Below are positions 9,605 to 18,325 of a DNA stretch of 64,000 nucleotides, one piece after another. A model generated the notes under the pieces. The model had not been told where the DNA came from and ran no database searches. It saw only the letters and a program-made list of their open reading frames with translations. Numbering within the stretch: the first letter of the stretch is position 1; each line of letters opens with the position of its first letter. Location: assembly GCF_002157835.1 (NCBI RefSeq), contig NZ_CP020809.1:7378001-7442000 (forward strand). The letters run 5' to 3'. The translations under genes were made by a program, and so were the position numbers. Origin of the DNA: Mycobacterium dioxanotrophicus (GTDB lineage: Bacteria > Actinomycetota > Actinomycetes > Mycobacteriales > Mycobacteriaceae).

Positions 9605-10474
9605 CTACACCGTGAGGTTGAAGTTGGGGTCGGTGCCGTACAGCGCCAACGATGCCAACAGGACTACCACCACGATTGCGATCAACGAGGTGCGCATCGA
9701 CCTCCCCACTGCCTCACCGACACCGACAGCACCGCCACTGGCGTAATAGCCGAAGTAGCAGTGGTTCAACATCACGATGATCGACATGATGACGACCTCG
9801 AGGAAGGACCACATCACATCGTCGACGCGCAGGAACGTATGGAAGTAGTGCTCGTACGTTCCGACCGACTGGGAGTAGAAAATCGTCGTCACCAGCTGTG
9901 CCGACAGGAACGACAGCAGGATGGCCATCGCGTACAGCGGGACGATGACGATGGCGCCTGCCATCAGCCGGGTGGACACCAGGTACGAAATCGACTTGAT
10001 GCCCATGACTTCCAGGGCGTCGACCTCTTCGCTGATGCGCATGGCACCGAGTTCGGCGGTGGCGCCCGCGCCGACCGTGGAGGCCAGTGCCTGGCCGGTG
10101 ACCACGGGCGCGACGACGCGGACGTTGGCCAGGGCGGCGAAGAATCCGGTGAACGCCTCGACACCGATGTTGCCCAGGGACGCGAAACCCTGGATGGCGA
10201 TCAGTGAACCCGCGGACAGCGTGACGAAGCCGATGATCGCGACGGTGCCGCCGATGACGGCCATTGCGCCGGTGCCCATGCCGATCTCGGCCACCAGCCG
10301 CAGCGTCTCACGCCGGTAGTAGCGGAAGGCGTGCGGTACGTGTCCGACCGCCTGCACCACGAACCAGGCGACGTGGCCCATGCTGTCGAGCAGCCGGGCG
10401 GGTGCGGCCGCGACCTCGGAGGAACGCGCGAACGCCCGGGGGAACCGGGAGCGAAGGACTGTTGATGTACTCAT
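9605..10474 (-). CDS. yrbE1B: YrbE1B, MlaE-type permease
   Basis: Integral-membrane permease half of the Mce1 ABC-type lipid importer, 289 residues, MlaE family. It should pair with YrbE1A and an unlinked MceG ATPase. About five to six membrane helices are visible. The conserved cytoplasmic motif EEVDALEVMGI, the presumed ATPase-coupling site, lies near residue 150. The ATG at 10474 follows the yrbE1A stop by one base. Upstream in-frame codons exist but would extend into yrbE1A. Confidence 0.93.
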   Translation of the reverse strand: MSTSTVLRSRFPRAFARSSEVAAAPARLLDSMGHVAWFVVQAVGHVPHAFRYYRRETLRLVAEIGMGTGAMAVIGGTVAIIGFVTLSAGSLIAIQGFASLGNIGVEAFTGFFAALANVRVVAPVVTGQALASTVGAGATAELGAMRISEEVDALEVMGIKSISYLVSTRLMAGAIVIVPLYAMAILLSFLSAQLVTTIFYSQSVGTYEHYFHTFLRVDDVMWSFLEVVIMSIIVMLNHCYFGYYASGGAVGVGEAVGRSMRTSLIAIVVVVLLASLALYGTDPNFNLTV

Positions 10475-10475
10475 G

Positions 10476-11276
10476 TCAGGTCTTCGTTCCGAACCGCACA
10501 CCGATGGTGGTGAGCACGACGTTCACAGCGAACAGGGCGATGACGCACAAGACCAGGGTCTCGTTCACCGCCGTACCAACACCTTTCGAACCGCCGGCTG
10601 TGGTCAACCCGCGGTAGCAGCCCACCAGCCCGGCAATCAGACCGAAGATCGTGGCCTTGATGACCGAGATCATGACCTCGGGGAAACCGGTGAGCAGTGT
10701 CAGCGTCGAGACGTACGCACCGGCGGAGACGTTCTGAATGTAGACACCGAAGAAGAAGCCACCCACCAGGCCGATGATGATCACCGTTCCGTTGAGCAAG
10801 AAGGCGACGAAGGTCGCGGCGACGACACGCGGAACCACGAGGCGCTCGATCGGATCGATGCCCAGCACCTCCATGGCGTCGATCTCTTCGCGGACCGTCC
10901 GGGCGCCGAGGTCGGCGCAGATGGCCGTCGACCCGGCACCGGCCACGACCAACACCGTCACCAGGGGTCCGAGCTGCGTCACCGCGGCCAGACCCGCACC
11001 GGCGCCGGAGATGTCGGCCGCACCGAACTCCGCGAGCAGGATGTTCAGCGTGAAGATGATGAGCACCGTCAGCGGGATGGACACCGCCAGCGTCGGCAGG
11101 AACGCGACCCGGATCAGGAACCAGCTCTGAAGAACGAATTCCTTCCACTGGAACGGCCGGGTGAGAAGCGCCTTACCGGTGAGTACTGTCATCTTGAAGA
11201 AGCCACCGACCATCGCCATCGGCTTCTCGAGCTGATCACGGACGTAGCCGACAAGTGCATTGGACGATGCCGTCAC
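10476..11276 (-). CDS. yrbE1A: YrbE1A, MlaE-type permease
   Basis: Permease subunit of the Mce1 importer, 266 residues, MlaE family. Hydrophobic segments fill the protein, and the family motif EEIDAMEVLGIDPIERLV occurs near residues 135-152. The start is GTG at 11276. It begins the tightly packed part of the operon (ten genes with gaps of at most 61 bp), with a 180-bp gap behind it to fadD5. Confidence 0.93.
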   Translation of the reverse strand: MTASSNALVGYVRDQLEKPMAMVGGFFKMTVLTGKALLTRPFQWKEFVLQSWFLIRVAFLPTLAVSIPLTVLIIFTLNILLAEFGAADISGAGAGLAAVTQLGPLVTVLVVAGAGSTAICADLGARTVREEIDAMEVLGIDPIERLVVPRVVAATFVAFLLNGTVIIIGLVGGFFFGVYIQNVSAGAYVSTLTLLTGFPEVMISVIKATIFGLIAGLVGCYRGLTTAGGSKGVGTAVNETLVLCVIALFAVNVVLTTIGVRFGTKT

Positions 11277-11346
11277 CGGTGCACCCCCTGGACGTGTCGC
11301 ACGCCCCCTCCTTGCCTCAACCCCGCGTACGTGATCTCAATCTCCC

Positions 11347-11361
11347 TACTCGTGGGTAGTA
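11347..11361. promoter_or_regulatory. Inverted repeat TACT-N7-AGTA upstream of yrbE1A
   Basis: A 15-bp inverted repeat sits 71 bp before the yrbE1A start, in the only sizeable gap (11277-11456) of the mce1 operon. Arms separated by 7 bp with this sequence resemble operators of TetR-type fatty-acid regulators. It may mark a secondary promoter or operator for yrbE1A-mce1. The site is visible; its function is inference. Confidence 0.35.
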
Positions 11362-11456
11362 AGTGAGACCACAGGACTGTACCCGATACAAACGTGGCCG
11401 TGCACCGCATCGGCTGGATTATGCCGCGAACCGTTAGCAAACCCCGCCCCTATTCA

Positions 11457-13130
11457 CTATTTTCCCCGATTACCTGCAGAAACCGTTGACGGAGAATAAC
11501 TTTCGCTAACGTTAATCCGCTCTTCGCGACCGAATCGCTCACGGAGCTCGGTCTTGAGGACCTTGCCCGACGGGTTACGCGGCAGCGCCTCGACGATCTC
11601 GAGCGCCTTGGGGTGCTTGTAGCGGGCCAGCCGCTCAGTGAGGAACCCGTCGAGATCAGCCAGACTCAGCGGCGAATCCTGACCACCGCTGAGCGCCACG
11701 ACGGCCACGGGCACCTCGCCCCACTTCTCGTGCGGGCGGCCGATCACGGCGGCCTCGACGATCGCCGGGTGGGCTGCCAGGACGTTCTCCACCTCGGCGC
11801 AATAGATGTTCTCCCCGCCGGAGATGATCATGTCCTTCTTGCGGTCCACCACCCAGACGTAGCCCTCCTCGTCCTGGCGTACCAGGTCACCGGAGTGGAA
11901 CCAGCCGCCGGCGAACGCTTCGGCGGTGGCCTTCGGGTTGTTCCAGTAGCCGGCCATCAGTGTCGGTGCCCGGTAGACGATCTCGCCGACGTCACCGACT
12001 GCCACATCGTTCATGTTCTCGTCGACGATGCGAGCCGACACCGTGGGAATGACGCGGCCGACGGAGCCCAATTTCCGAATGGCGTCCTGGGCCAACAGCA
12101 TGCAGGTGACCGGCGACATCTCGGTCTGCCCGAACGCCGCAAGGATCTGGGCGCCGGGGAAGGTCTCGGCCATGGTCTGCAGCAGCGTGTCCGACGCCGG
12201 GGCCGCGCCCCAGGACAGCACGCGCAGTTTGAGGTTGCGGGGCTTGGCTTGCTGCGCGGCGCAGACGGCCTGCCACTGTGCGGGCACCAGGAAGATGCCG
12301 GTGACGTTCTCGGCCTCCAGCACATCCAGCAGCGCCCCCGGATCGAAGGCTCCCAGCGGGTAGAGCACGGTGGGCAGGCCCAACAGCAGCCCGGTGGTCA
12401 CGTTGCCGGCGATCCCGGCGATGTGGAACAGCGGGACGCCGATGAAGCCGATGTCGTTGCTGAGGTCGACGCCGACGGTGAACATGTTGGTCATGGCCTG
12501 GCCGGTGAGGTTGGCGTGGGTGAGCACCGCCCCCTTGGGCCGACCCGTCGTGCCAGACGTGTACATGATCAGCGCGGGCGAATCATCGGGAATGTCAACG
12601 ACTTCCGGGCCATCCCCCGGCTCGGCGATGAGGTCGTCGTAGCCGAGCACGCCGTCCTCGCCGCCACCGCCTGCGACGATCACCGTCTGCAGCGTCTGGT
12701 CCAGATCGCGGACCGCGGTGGCCACGCCGGCCAGGACGGATTCGGTGACGATCACGCGCGCCTGGCAATCGCCGACCAGGAAGGCGATCTCCGGGGGCGT
12801 CATCCGGAAGTTCACCGGTACCGCGATGGCACCCAGTTTGCTTGCGGCAAGGAAGGATTCGATGAACTCGGGACGGTTGAGCATCAGGATCAGCACCCGG
12901 TCGCCCACGCCGATACCGCGTCGGCTCAGGGCACCGGCCAACTTGTCGACCCGCTCGTCGAGCTCACGCCAGGTGGTGGTGTGCCCCAGGAACCGCAGCG
13001 CGGTCCTGTCCGGCTGCATGAGCGCGTGCCGCGCCAGTTGGTTGGTCCAGTTCTGACGACGCGCCAGATAAGGCTGGTCGGTGGGGGACGGCTCGGCTGT
13101 CAACGGTCCGGTACTCCCATCGGGTTGCAC
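11457..13130 (-). CDS. fadD5: FadD5 fatty-acyl-CoA synthetase
   Basis: Acyl-CoA ligase of the ANL superfamily, 557 residues, expected to activate fatty acids brought in by Mce1 (ATP + fatty acid + CoA). The AMP-binding P-loop motif [15 protein letters not shown] is near residue 190. GWFHSGDL and the C-terminal hinge/lysine region ([10 protein letters not shown]...NPSGKVLK) are present, so it should be active. The start is GTG at 13130. It is the first gene of the mce1 operon and diverges from mce1R, the arrangement found at Rv0165c-Rv0166 in M. tuberculosis. Confidence 0.93.
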   Translation of the reverse strand: MQPDGSTGPLTAEPSPTDQPYLARRQNWTNQLARHALMQPDRTALRFLGHTTTWRELDERVDKLAGALSRRGIGVGDRVLILMLNRPEFIESFLAASKLGAIAVPVNFRMTPPEIAFLVGDCQARVIVTESVLAGVATAVRDLDQTLQTVIVAGGGGEDGVLGYDDLIAEPGDGPEVVDIPDDSPALIMYTSGTTGRPKGAVLTHANLTGQAMTNMFTVGVDLSNDIGFIGVPLFHIAGIAGNVTTGLLLGLPTVLYPLGAFDPGALLDVLEAENVTGIFLVPAQWQAVCAAQQAKPRNLKLRVLSWGAAPASDTLLQTMAETFPGAQILAAFGQTEMSPVTCMLLAQDAIRKLGSVGRVIPTVSARIVDENMNDVAVGDVGEIVYRAPTLMAGYWNNPKATAEAFAGGWFHSGDLVRQDEEGYVWVVDRKKDMIISGGENIYCAEVENVLAAHPAIVEAAVIGRPHEKWGEVPVAVVALSGGQDSPLSLADLDGFLTERLARYKHPKALEIVEALPRNPSGKVLKTELRERFGREERINVSESYSPSTVSAGNRGK

Positions 13131-13137
13131 GATGTTG

Positions 13138-13153
13138 ATATTTGATCAAACAT
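13138..13153. promoter_or_regulatory. Candidate Mce1R operator
   Basis: The palindrome TTTGATCAAA (13141-13150), extended by AT/AT arms with one mismatched pair, lies in the 84-bp space between divergent fadD5 and mce1R, just 8 bp from the fadD5 start. GntR/FadR-type repressors bind short palindromes in such positions. Binding by Mce1R is inferred from location. Confidence 0.5.
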
Positions 13154-13214
13154 TGGGTTGCCCCGGTCACACTATGGCCTCGGCCTCACAAGGACAAGCC
13201 TGACCGGAGATCAT

Positions 13215-13940
13215 GTGAACGCACCCGCCCGCCCCGCCGCGCGGCGCCGTCGCGTCGCCCGCCGCGAGCAACTGTCCGACGAAGTTGCGGCCCATCTGCG
13301 CGCCGAGATCATGACCGGTGTCCTGCGGCCCGGCACGTTCATCCGGCTCGACGAAACGGCGGCCACCCTGGGCGTCAGCATCACACCCGTGCGCGAGGCG
13401 CTGCGCACGCTGCGCGGTGAGGGCATGGTGCAGCTGGAGCCGCACCGCGGGCATGTCGTGGTCCCGTTGACGCGCGCCGACGTCGAGGACATCTTCTGGC
13501 TGCAGGCCACCATCGCGCGCGAACTCGCCGCCACCGCGGCCGAGCGCATCACCGATGAGGAGATCGACGAGCTCGAGCGGCTCAATGCCGACCTCGAAGT
13601 GGCAGTGGCCCGGGCGGACGCCGAGGAGGTCTCGTCGGCGGAGTTCGCGTTCCACCGCGCGTTCAACCGGGCCAGCGGCCGAATCAAGTTGGCCTGGTTC
13701 CTTCTTCACGTCGCGCGGTATCTGCCGGCGCTGGTCTACTCGAACGATCCACGGTGGGGCGCCGAGGCGGTCGAGCATCATCGGGCGTTGGTCGCGGCAC
13801 TGCGTCGTCGCGACATCGACACCGCGGTGCGGCTCAACGCCGTCCAGTTCACCGATGGCGCAACGCGATTGATCGCCCGGCTCGACGAGAGCGGCATGTG
13901 GGATCACGAAAACGAGTCCGATCCGGCGTCGGACATTTAG
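13215..13940 (+). CDS. mce1R: Mce1R, GntR/FadR-type repressor of mce1
   Basis: Transcription factor of the GntR family, FadR/FCD subfamily, 241 residues; the M. tuberculosis orthologue represses mce1. The winged helix occupies about residues 20-85 (GVSITPVREALRTLRGEGMV), followed by an all-helical FCD ligand domain whose His and Asp residues usually bind a metal or acyl ligand. GTG at 13215 is chosen because GGAGA lies 5 bp upstream; the frame is open 19 codons further up but without a ribosome site. It is transcribed away from fadD5. Confidence 0.88.
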   Translation: MNAPARPAARRRRVARREQLSDEVAAHLRAEIMTGVLRPGTFIRLDETAATLGVSITPVREALRTLRGEGMVQLEPHRGHVVVPLTRADVEDIFWLQATIARELAATAAERITDEEIDELERLNADLEVAVARADAEEVSSAEFAFHRAFNRASGRIKLAWFLLHVARYLPALVYSNDPRWGAEAVEHHRALVAALRRRDIDTAVRLNAVQFTDGATRLIARLDESGMWDHENESDPASDI

Positions 13941-13975
13941 CGCAGTGGATCGCCGAGCCGGTCCCCTACCGCCCG

Positions 13976-14026
13976 GTGGCCAGTTATTACACGCTCACCG
14001 CGGAAAAACCGCGCACAACTGGCCAC
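13976..14026. terminator. Nested hairpin between convergent genes
   Basis: Outer arms GTGGCCAGTT (13976-13985) and AACTGGCCAC (14017-14026) enclose an inner hairpin CGCGG-aaaaa-CCGCG (13999-14013). It lies exactly between the stops of convergent mce1R and the SRPBCC gene, so it probably ends transcription from both sides. Confidence 0.65.
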
Positions 14027-14042
14027 TCGGCGTGAAGTACGA

Positions 14043-14486
14043 CTAGGCGGACAGCTGCTGCGCCCTGGCAATCAAGGCGTTCGCCAGGTGATCGAGGGTG
14101 TCACCGATGAGCTTCTTCACCATCAGGCTCGGGATCGGCAGCTTGGTGTCGACCTCGACCTCCATGTCGACCTGCAGCAGTGTGCTCGCCCCGAGCGGCA
14201 CCACCGAGAACCGCTGCTCCTGCTTGGAGAAGTGGTCACCTTGCTGCAACACGGTGTAGATCTGGTTTTCGGCGGGATAGTAGACCGCGGTGATGAAGAC
14301 TCCGGCCTGCCCTTGGATCTCGACGTCCAACCGCAGCTGGCTGGGCCGGCCGTCGTCGTAGCGGGCGAGAATCCAGCATCCCTTGATCTCCGGGTTCCAC
14401 TGCGGATAGGCCTCGAAGTCGGCGACGATCGCCATGATCGTCTCGGCAGGAGCGTCGACTTCGACTGTCTTACTTACCAGCGGCAT
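14043..14486 (-). CDS. SRPBCC/START-like lipid-binding protein (TB18.5-like)
   Basis: Small polyketide-cyclase/START-fold protein, 147 residues, a fold that binds hydrophobic ligands in a deep cavity. The start MPLVSKTVEVDAPAETIMAI and the motif FEAYPQWNPEIKG are typical of the Pfam polyketide cyclase 2 family. ATG at 14486 overlaps the end of the thioesterase gene by 17 bp; the open frame upstream lies inside that gene. Position beside mce1R matches Rv0164 (TB18.5). The ligand is unknown; a role in lipid or acyl-CoA handling is inferred from neighbours. Confidence 0.85.
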   Translation of the reverse strand: MPLVSKTVEVDAPAETIMAIVADFEAYPQWNPEIKGCWILARYDDGRPSQLRLDVEIQGQAGVFITAVYYPAENQIYTVLQQGDHFSKQEQRFSVVPLGASTLLQVDMEVEVDTKLPIPSLMVKKLIGDTLDHLANALIARAQQLSA

Positions 14487-14922
14487 CCGCCGAGCATATC
14501 GAGACCAACAGGGACCTGATCTCATCGGGAATCGGCACCGGGCGTCGGGACTCCCGTTCGACGTAGACATGCACCCAGTGACCGACCGCAGCGACCGGCC
14601 CGTCGGACCGGAACAGCCCCAACCGGTAGGTGACGCTGCTGTGGCCCAGCCGGGTCACCGACAGCCCGACGACCAGCAGATCCGGGAACTTGAGCTCCGA
14701 GAGGAATCGGCATCCCGACTCGGCCACCACGCCCAGCCACGGCGCCGTGATCGGGTCGATGTCGCAGTTCGTGTTGATCCACGCGTTGATCGCGGTGTCG
14801 AACAGCTCGTAGTACACCGCGTTGTTCAAATGCCCGAACATGTCGTTGTCGGTCCACCGCGTGAGCACCGGCCAGTGCAGCGGAAAGTCGGCAGAGGTGA
14901 ATTCGGCGGGAGCCTCGGTCAT
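14470..14922 (-). CDS. Acyl-CoA thioesterase (4HBT hotdog fold)
   Basis: Hotdog-fold thioesterase of 150 residues, predicted to hydrolyse acyl-CoA to acid and CoA. The signature TRWTDNDMFGHLNNAVYYE (residues 21-39) carries the catalytic Asp of the 4-hydroxybenzoyl-CoA thioesterase family. It is coupled to the downstream SRPBCC gene and diverges from the alcohol dehydrogenase gene with a 35-bp spacer. The order matches Rv0163-Rv0164. The substrate cannot be read from sequence. Confidence 0.88.
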   Translation of the reverse strand: MTEAPAEFTSADFPLHWPVLTRWTDNDMFGHLNNAVYYELFDTAINAWINTNCDIDPITAPWLGVVAESGCRFLSELKFPDLLVVGLSVTRLGHSSVTYRLGLFRSDGPVAAVGHWVHVYVERESRRPVPIPDEIRSLLVSICSADAAGK

Positions 14923-14957
14923 GGTGGAAGTCTTGCAGTCACGGCAGGCTGTCGGTC

Positions 14958-16049
14958 ATGAAGATCCGTGGAGCCGTCCTCGACCACATCGGCCTGCCCC
15001 GCCCGTACGCCCAGTCCGGGCCGCTGACCGTGTCCGACCTCGACCTCGCCGGGCCGGGCCCTGGCGAGCTGCTGGTCCGTATCGAGGCCGCGGGCCTGTG
15101 TCATTCGGACCTTTCGGTGGTGGACGGCAACCGGGTGCGGCCCGTGCCGATGCTGCTGGGGCACGAAGCCGCCGGCATCGTCGAGGCCGGCGACACCGAT
15201 CTGCCCATCGGGCAGCGCGTGGTGATGACGTTCCTGCCCCGCTGTGGCAGTTGCCCGGCGTGCGCGACCGACGGGTTGACCCCCTGCGGTCCGGGCAGCG
15301 CCGCCAACGGCGCGGGCACCTTGATGGACGGCAGTATCCGGCTCACCCGTGACGGCGAGCCGGTGTTCCACCACCTCGGGGTGTCCGGGTTCGCCACGTA
15401 CGCCGTGGTGGATCGCCGCTCGGTGGTGCCGGTGCCTGCCGACGTCCCACCGGTCGTCGCGTCCCTGTTGGGTTGCGCGGTTCTCACCGGCGGCGGGGCC
15501 GTCCTCAATGTGGGCAAACCGCAGGCCGGCCAGACGGTCATCGTCGTCGGGTTGGGCGGGGTGGGGATGGCGGCGGCACTCACCGCGCTGGCCCACGACG
15601 GCGTCCGCGTCATCGGTGTCGATCAGGTGACCGACAAACTCGACCGGGCCCGAGCACTGGGCGTACACGAGACCTACACACCCGAGCAGGCCGCCGACGT
15701 GTTGGCCACGGTCGTGATCGAGGCGGCCGGACATCCGGCCGCACTGGAGACCGCGATCGGGCTGACGGGTCCGGGCGGACGCACCATCACCGTCGGCCTG
15801 CCACGGCCCGACGCCCGGATCTCGGTGTCCCCACTGGGTTTCGTCGCCGAAGGACGCTCACTCATCGGCAGCTACCTCGGTTCGGCGGTTCCGGCCCGCG
15901 ACATCCCGCGCTTCGTCGAACTGTGGCGGGCCGGGCGCCTGCCCGTCGAGCAACTGGTGTCGGCGACCATCCCGCTCGACGCGATCAACGCCGGGATGGA
16001 CGCTCTGGCCGACGGCACCGCGGTGCGTCAGATCATCAGGTTCGATTAG
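14958..16049 (+). CDS. adhE1: Zinc-dependent alcohol dehydrogenase
   Basis: Medium-chain zinc alcohol dehydrogenase, 363 residues, oxidising alcohols with NAD. Catalytic-zinc ligands appear in CHSDLSVV and GHEAAGIV. The structural-zinc cysteines are in the CGSCPAC segment and a following Cys. The Rossmann loop GLGGVGMAAA is near residue 198. It is the neighbour of thioesterase/TB18.5 as in Rv0162c, and the symbol is given on that synteny. The stop interlocks with that of the converging acyl-CoA dehydrogenase gene (4-bp overlap). Confidence 0.88.
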   Translation: MKIRGAVLDHIGLPRPYAQSGPLTVSDLDLAGPGPGELLVRIEAAGLCHSDLSVVDGNRVRPVPMLLGHEAAGIVEAGDTDLPIGQRVVMTFLPRCGSCPACATDGLTPCGPGSAANGAGTLMDGSIRLTRDGEPVFHHLGVSGFATYAVVDRRSVVPVPADVPPVVASLLGCAVLTGGGAVLNVGKPQAGQTVIVVGLGGVGMAAALTALAHDGVRVIGVDQVTDKLDRARALGVHETYTPEQAADVLATVVIEAAGHPAALETAIGLTGPGGRTITVGLPRPDARISVSPLGFVAEGRSLIGSYLGSAVPARDIPRFVELWRAGRLPVEQLVSATIPLDAINAGMDALADGTAVRQIIRFD

Positions 16050-17758
16050 AACCAGCTGTCGCGCATGTCCAGGGTGGTGCGGTCCAGGCTCTCCAGGAGA
16101 TCCAACTGCGGTGCGGTCCTTGGCAGTTCGTAACGGAAGAAGTAGCGGGCGGCCTGCCGTTTGCCGTCGTAGAAATCTCCGTCGTGCCCGTCGGCGACCA
16201 GGAGCTGTTCCAACCAGATCCATGCCACGACGATGTGCCCGAAGGCTTCCAGATACACGGCGCTGTTGGCCATCGCGGCTTCGACGTCGCCCGCGGCGAA
16301 CATTCCGGCTGTCACCGCGACCAAGCGCTGCCAGGCAGCGTCGAGCTGATCGGCCAAGCCGGCCTCCGCGCCGTCACGGGCCTTCTTGACCGTGACGGCG
16401 ATGCGCTCCCCCAGCGCCATCAAGCTGGCCCCGCCGTTCTGAGTGACCTTGCGGCCCAAGAGATCCAGGCTCTGGATACCGTTCGTGCCCTCGTGGATCG
16501 GGTTCAGCCGGTTGTCCCGGTAGTGCTGTTCCACGTCGTACTCGCGGGTGTAGCCGTAGCCGCCGTGCACCTGGATCGCCAGGCTGTTGGCCTCCAGACA
16601 CCACTGCGACGGCCAGCTCTTGGCCACCGGGGTCAGGATGTCGAGCAGAGCGGTGTCCCCGGTATCGACCAGCTTGGCGCAGTACAGGCCGAGCGCCAGG
16701 CCTCCTTCGACATAGGCCTTCTGCGCCAACAGCATTCGCTTGACGTCGGGATGCTCGATGATCGGCACCTGCGGCGTCGTCGGATCCTTGACGCCCAGCG
16801 GACGGCCCTGGGGCCGCTCCCGGGCATACTGCACCGATTTGAGGTACCCCGTGTAGCCCAACGCCACCGCACCCATGCCGACGCCGAGCCGGGCCTCGTT
16901 CATCATGTGGAACATGTAGACGATGCCGCGGTGCGGTTCGCCGACGAGATAGCCGACGGCGCCGTCCAAGTTGAGCACGGTGTTGGTGATACCCCGTTGT
17001 CCCATCTTGTGATTCAGCCCGGAGATGGCCACGCCGTTGCGGGCGCCGTCGGCGAGATACTTCGGCACGATGAACAGCGAGATGCCCTTGGTACCGGTGG
17101 GGCCGCCGGGGATCTTCGCCAGCACCAGGTTGACGATGTTGTCGGTGAGCTCGTGCTCGGCACCCGAGATCCACATCTTGGAGCCGTACAACCGGTAGCT
17201 GCCGTCGTCGACGGGCTCGGCACGGGTGGTGATGTCGGCCAGCGATGACCCGGCTTGCGTTTCCGAGAGTGCCATCGTTCCCGAAAAGCGGCCTGCGAGC
17301 ATCGGTTTGACGAAGTTCTCGATCTGCTCGGCCGAGCCGAACCGGGCCAGCAGGTTGGCGTTCGCGATGGTCAGCATCAGGTATCCCGAGGTCGACACGT
17401 TGGCCGCGGCGATCCAGGCGAATGCGGCCTGCGCCACGACGGCCGGCAACTGCGCACCGCCGAGTTCGGCGTCCATGCCCATCGCCAGCAGGTCGGCCGC
17501 CGCGAACGCGTCCCACGCCGCTTTCACCTCGGGGATCAGCGTGACGGTCTGCCCGTCGAAACTCGGCTCGTTGGCGTCGGAGAGCTTGTTGTGCGGAGCG
17601 AAGTAGCGGGTCGCGAGTTGCTCCGACAACTCGAGCACGCCGTCGAAGGTCTCGCGCGAATGCTCGGCGAAGCGGTCCAGCGCGGTGAGCTCCTCGACAT
17701 GCAGCCATTCGTAGAGCAGGAAGTCCAGATCCCGGCGCGACATGATGGTCGACTTCAT
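16046..17758 (-). CDS. Long acyl-CoA dehydrogenase (DmdC/FadE-like)
   Basis: FAD-dependent acyl-CoA dehydrogenase, 570 residues, introducing an alpha-beta double bond in an acyl-CoA. It is longer than the usual 380-400 residues because of a C-terminal helical extension of the type found in 3-methylmercaptopropionyl-CoA dehydrogenase (DmdC) relatives. LSETQAGSSLADI and KMWISGAEHE mark the flavin region, and IHEGTNGIQSLDLLGRK carries the expected catalytic Glu region. ATG at 17743 is an alternative start 5 codons in. It diverges from the MarR-type regulator across a palindromic operator. The true substrate is unknown. Confidence 0.87.
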   Translation of the reverse strand: MKSTIMSRRDLDFLLYEWLHVEELTALDRFAEHSRETFDGVLELSEQLATRYFAPHNKLSDANEPSFDGQTVTLIPEVKAAWDAFAAADLLAMGMDAELGGAQLPAVVAQAAFAWIAAANVSTSGYLMLTIANANLLARFGSAEQIENFVKPMLAGRFSGTMALSETQAGSSLADITTRAEPVDDGSYRLYGSKMWISGAEHELTDNIVNLVLAKIPGGPTGTKGISLFIVPKYLADGARNGVAISGLNHKMGQRGITNTVLNLDGAVGYLVGEPHRGIVYMFHMMNEARLGVGMGAVALGYTGYLKSVQYARERPQGRPLGVKDPTTPQVPIIEHPDVKRMLLAQKAYVEGGLALGLYCAKLVDTGDTALLDILTPVAKSWPSQWCLEANSLAIQVHGGYGYTREYDVEQHYRDNRLNPIHEGTNGIQSLDLLGRKVTQNGGASLMALGERIAVTVKKARDGAEAGLADQLDAAWQRLVAVTAGMFAAGDVEAAMANSAVYLEAFGHIVVAWIWLEQLLVADGHDGDFYDGKRQAARYFFRYELPRTAPQLDLLESLDRTTLDMRDSWF

Positions 17759-17810
17759 GTCGACCAGTCTGGGCTTCGACTCTTGACGACCACCGCGCGA
17801 CCCGACGTAT

Positions 17811-17838
17811 AGTTCGTTTAGTTTGTACTGAACGAACT
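17811..17838. promoter_or_regulatory. 28-bp palindromic operator between fadE-like gene and MarR gene
   Basis: Perfect outer arms AGTTCGTT (17811-17818) and AACGAACT (17831-17838) enclose a second pair AGT/ACT. The repeat ends 13 bp before the regulator start and 52 bp from the divergent dehydrogenase start. It is a strong candidate binding site for the MarR-type protein and would allow control of both directions. Confidence 0.65.
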
Positions 17839-17851
17839 ATCTGGAGGGACG

Positions 17852-18325
17852 TTGACGCCGGAAGAGTCGGAATTCGTCGACCGCATCGGGCTGTTCATGG
17901 AGCTGCTCGGTGGCTCACGCACGATGGGCCGGGTCTACGGCTGGTTGATGATCGCCGACCCGCCGGAGCAGTCGCTGACCGCGCTGGCCGACACGCTCTC
18001 GGTCAGCAAGGCCTCGGTGAGCACCGTCGCGCGCCAGCTGCAGGAGGGCGGGTTGATCGAGCGGCTGCCCAGCGCGAGTCGCCAACACCGCTACCGCGTG
18101 CGGCCCGGGGGTTTCACCAGTGTGCTCAGCGTGCAGCTGTCCCGAATGAAGCTCGGCATCGAGGCCGCCGACTTCGGGCTGGCGATCCTCGACGGGGACC
18201 GCCCCGACCAACGCGAACGGCTCGAGGATTTCAAGCACTTCTGCGAGTTCTCCAGCCAGGCGTACCACGACGAGATGCTCCGGCTCTGGGCCGACTACCG
18301 GCAATCACAAAGGAGGGGGTCATGA
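17852..18325 (+). CDS. MarR/GbsR-type transcriptional regulator
   Basis: Winged-helix regulator, 157 residues, beginning at TTG with GGAGGGACG just upstream. The HTH is at about residues 45-75 (TALADTLSVSKASVSTVARQ), followed by a wing and a C-terminal dimer helix, as in GbsR-like MarR proteins. It diverges from the long acyl-CoA dehydrogenase and is coupled (ATGA overlap) to the following methyltransferase. It probably controls both through the palindrome at 17811-17838. Confidence 0.85.
   Translation: MTPEESEFVDRIGLFMELLGGSRTMGRVYGWLMIADPPEQSLTALADTLSVSKASVSTVARQLQEGGLIERLPSASRQHRYRVRPGGFTSVLSVQLSRMKLGIEAADFGLAILDGDRPDQRERLEDFKHFCEFSSQAYHDEMLRLWADYRQSQRRGS

Noticed and set aside
14958..16049. 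Bifunctional AdhE (aldehyde-alcohol dehydrogenase)
   Set aside because: At 363 residues with zinc motifs it is a single-domain zinc alcohol dehydrogenase; the symbol adhE1 only follows mycobacterial naming.
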